Positions 22,950 through 24,900 of a DNA stretch of 24,900 nucleotides are shown here, piece by piece; position 1 is the first letter of the stretch, and each line of letters begins with the position of its first letter. The notes beneath the pieces are model-generated. The model saw only the letters and a list, made by a program, of their open reading frames with translations, made no database searches and was not told where the DNA came from. Source of the DNA: an uncultured Lachnospiraceae bacterium (lineage in GTDB: Bacteria > Bacillota > Clostridia > Lachnospirales > Lachnospiraceae); NCBI GenBank assembly GCA_910577655.1, contig CAJTOW010000042.1:1-24900 (forward strand), read 5' to 3'. Position numbers and translations under genes: made by a program.

Positions 22950-24203
22950 TCAGCCAATCATTGCCAGGATCCCAGATAATGTCAGGAGAAATACGATTCC
23001 AACCATCCCCGCAGACAAAGCAAACAGCTTTCCGAACAGTTTCTGCTGTTCCTTATCATCACAGCCGCTTTCCTGAGAATAGCTTGCTATGATCAGGCTT
23101 CCTCCGGTTGACAAGGGACTGATTCCCGCCACTGTAGCGCTGCATACAATGGCAACTACCATGGGTAGTATGGAGGTTCCTCCTACATTGGCCACAATAT
23201 CTGGAACAGTGGGAATCAGGGTCGGGAATACCACGCCGTTGGCGCTGGAGAACCAGGACATGATCCCTCCGGTCATACCGATCAGGGGCGCCGCCGTCAG
23301 GGGCGACATAAAGGAAGCCAGGATGCTGGATAAAAGATCAATCCCCCCCAGCTTCTGGGTAATATTCATCAGAACATTTACACCTGCAATCAAAAGAAGC
23401 ACGTTCCACGGGATCATTTTGATAGCTTTTTTCTCATCAGAAGCTTTCAAAAACATCAGGATCAGAGACAAGGTAAAGCAGATCAGACCCACATCATAGG
23501 AGAATCCTACTACCATGACCACCATCACCAACAAGGCGGCAAGACTCAGCTTCTGGCTTCCATTGAATCCGTTCCCTTCTCCGGAGGTCTGGCTGCCGTA
23601 GGTCCTGATCTTGTAGCCTCCCAGGACAAAATAGGTAACCAGCGCGCAGGTAAAATTAGCTACCGCCACACCTGCAAACACCTTCATGCCCATTCCTATG
23701 ATTCCCATCTCAGACAACAGCCCTTCCACAATGATGCCGGTCAGGGCGATGGGGGAAGCCGTTCCTCCCACAGCTCCCAGAATCGCCATAGCTCCCATGA
23801 GTACCGGACTCACCTCCATCTGCACAGCCAGCGCCACGGCAAAGATCACCATAACCGACTGGACGCTGATAGCCCCAGGCCCTGCCGCAGACAAGAGGAA
23901 GCTGACCAGATATATGATAACCGGAACCAGAAATGTATTCTTTCCACAAAGACCGATCAGCTTCTTGGAAATCTTTTCCAGTGTTCCGTTCTGCTGCAGC
24001 AGACTGAAAAACAGCATGGTACCCAGAAGCGTCGCAAACAGCTTGTAGGGAAATCCTCCGTAAATCTCCCCCTCTGACATGCCTCCGGCCTTGCCAAGGA
24101 TCAGTGCCAGCCCGAAGCAGACCAGCCCCACATTCATCTTCCGTACAAATCCCAAAACAATGGCGCCGATCAGAAATACCAGTGCAAGTATCTGTAATCC
24201 CAT
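22950..24203 (-). CDS. MatC-type/SLC13-like carboxylate transporter
   Basis: A 417-residue membrane protein with about ten or eleven hydrophobic segments. The N-terminal part (ILALVFLIGAIVLGFVRKMN, then LVCFGLALILG) matches the MatC_N dicarboxylate-carrier domain. Two conserved re-entrant-type regions, SAAGPGAISVQSV and SPLSTGGSLIIASYS, are as in ion-transporter superfamily carboxylate carriers. It should import the organic acid used by this locus, probably with a cation. AAGGTG precedes the ATG. It sits between the PrpF-like and lactonase genes in one operon. Confidence 0.82.
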   Translation of the reverse strand: MGLQILALVFLIGAIVLGFVRKMNVGLVCFGLALILGKAGGMSEGEIYGGFPYKLFATLLGTMLFFSLLQQNGTLEKISKKLIGLCGKNTFLVPVIIYLVSFLLSAAGPGAISVQSVMVIFAVALAVQMEVSPVLMGAMAILGAVGGTASPIALTGIIVEGLLSEMGIIGMGMKVFAGVAVANFTCALVTYFVLGGYKIRTYGSQTSGEGNGFNGSQKLSLAALLVMVVMVVGFSYDVGLICFTLSLILMFLKASDEKKAIKMIPWNVLLLIAGVNVLMNITQKLGGIDLLSSILASFMSPLTAAPLIGMTGGIMSWFSSANGVVFPTLIPTVPDIVANVGGTSILPMVVAIVCSATVAGISPLSTGGSLIIASYSQESGCDDKEQQKLFGKLFALSAGMVGIVFLLTLSGILAMIG

Positions 24204-24232
24204 ATGTTCACCTTATCCCTTCTTATGCTTAT

Positions 24233-24273
24233 AACGGTTCAGACGGGACATCCTGCCGCCCGTCTCAACGGTT
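24233..24273. repeat. Hairpin flanked by AACGGTT direct repeats
   Basis: AGACGGG (24241-24247) pairs with CCCGTCT (24259-24265), and AACGGTT flanks it on both sides (24233-24239, 24267-24273). It lies in the 84-base gap between the PrpF-like and transporter genes, perhaps as an mRNA structure. Confidence 0.4.
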
Positions 24274-24287
24274 CCCTCAATCTCTCA

Positions 24288-24900
24288 TCAGTCCCTGACA
24301 TATACCCAGCCGTCCATGATTCTTCTGGCTGTCCGGGTCACTCCGCCTTTAAGCACCTTTTCTCCGTCCATCTTCACATCCACTTCTGTCACACCGCTGG
24401 AATGCCCGATCTTTATGATATCCTGGTCAGGAGCCGGTTTCGCGATCTCATTGACAATGGTTCCCGGAATCCTGGCTGCCGCCCCGGTCCCCACGGCAAC
24501 CGTCATGGGATAGGCCTTATGTAATGCTCCTACAGAGATAGCACGGCAGCAGAGATCCATGCTTTCCGCCTTTACCTGATTTTTGTCCATATCCACATAG
24601 TCCTGGGGAGCAGAGATGATGGATACCTTGGGGGCTGAGGTGGATCTGGTTCTTGCATCCTCCCAGTTCTCCACAAATCCACATTTCCATGCAGCGATAC
24701 AGCGGATCCGCTCAATATGCTCCATCACATCCTGATTCTGGTTCAGCTCCACCAGCTCGGTTCCCTGGATGCCCAGATCCTCCGCCCGAATAAATACCAT
24801 GGGGTTGGAGCAGTCCAGAACTGTCACCTCTATGTCCCCATATCCGGGAACCTGGAACACCTCCCGCTTCTGCCCGGTGGGGAACAGCTTTCCTGTCTTA
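24288..24900 (-). CDS. PrpF-like isomerase, 5' end outside the window
   Basis: The C-terminal 203 or so residues of a PrpF-family protein; the reading frame runs open through the right edge. Visible are LFPTGQKREVFQVPG, SIISAPQDYV, CRAISVGALHKAYPMTVAVG and IKIGHSSGVTEVDVKM, with a C-terminal GGVTRTARRIMDGWVYV. The family (methylaconitate isomerase PrpF, oxalomesaconate tautomerase GalD, E. coli YbhH) moves double bonds in unsaturated tricarboxylates. It fits upstream or downstream of the aconitase-like enzyme. It is the first visible gene of the minus-strand operon; further genes and the promoter may lie beyond the edge. Confidence 0.87.
   Translation of the reverse strand, partial: KTGKLFPTGQKREVFQVPGYGDIEVTVLDCSNPMVFIRAEDLGIQGTELVELNQNQDVMEHIERIRCIAAWKCGFVENWEDARTRSTSAPKVSIISAPQDYVDMDKNQVKAESMDLCCRAISVGALHKAYPMTVAVGTGAAARIPGTIVNEIAKPAPDQDIIKIGHSSGVTEVDVKMDGEKVLKGGVTRTARRIMDGWVYVRD

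Overview
The window reads as chromosomal DNA of a Gram-positive anaerobe, most likely a gut Lachnospiraceae member (Clostridium cluster XIVa). I infer this from protein style: a DUF6472-type small Cys protein, a C_GCAxxG_C_C redox protein, a Clostridia-type Wzx flippase, and strong AGGAGG ribosome sites. There is no rRNA, tRNA or CRISPR array. Most genes lie on the minus strand.

Region 1 (about 1-12,565, minus strand) is a capsule/exopolysaccharide operon. In transcription order it holds a XerC/D-like recombinase homologue with a degenerate active site, a membrane protein related to the front half of polyprenyl-phosphate sugar-1-P transferases but lacking their catalytic domain, an NDP-sugar epimerase/dehydratase, a DUF4422 glycan protein, a LicD-family phosphotransferase, an IspD/TarI-type cytidylyltransferase coupled to an extended SDR, a GT4 and a GT2 glycosyltransferase, a Wzy-like polymerase and a Wzx-like flippase. 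The cytidylyltransferase plus LicD pair suggests that a CDP-activated alditol or similar phosphate is attached to the glycan. No initiating glycosyl-1-P transferase or Wzz/kinase pair is in view.

Region 2 (12,566-13,819) is non-coding or decayed accessory DNA upstream of that operon. A 474-bp segment is bounded by perfect 19-bp inverted repeats (12903-12921 and 13358-13376). It contains an integrase C-terminal relic, 19-bp near-identical direct repeats, and a candidate extended -10 promoter that now points away from the capsule operon into a strong bidirectional terminator. This is the most interesting structure in the window: it could be an invertible switch or the scar of an integrative element. 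The recombinase-like gene beside it has a probable -1 frameshift in a G4 run close to its C-terminus.

Region 3 (13,820-14,712) holds a small redox-type Cys protein (+), a DUF6472 protein (-) and a cluster of long palindromes.

Region 4 (14,713-24,900) looks like a catabolic locus for an unidentified hydroxy-, tri- or dicarboxylic acid. It contains an IlvD/Edd dehydratase and its likely FadR-type GntR repressor, then (beyond a small XRE regulator on the plus strand) a minus-strand operon with a PrpF-like isomerase (cut by the right edge), a MatC-type carboxylate transporter, a beta-propeller lactonase, a YbhJ-like aconitase-family hydratase and an MmgE/PrpD protein. A shared motif, ACGTATGATG, lies at the ilvD start site and just upstream of the gntR promoter, which suggests one regulon. 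The aconitase/PrpF/transporter/lactonase grouping recalls the uncharacterised ybhH-ybhI-ybhJ genes beside pgl in E. coli.
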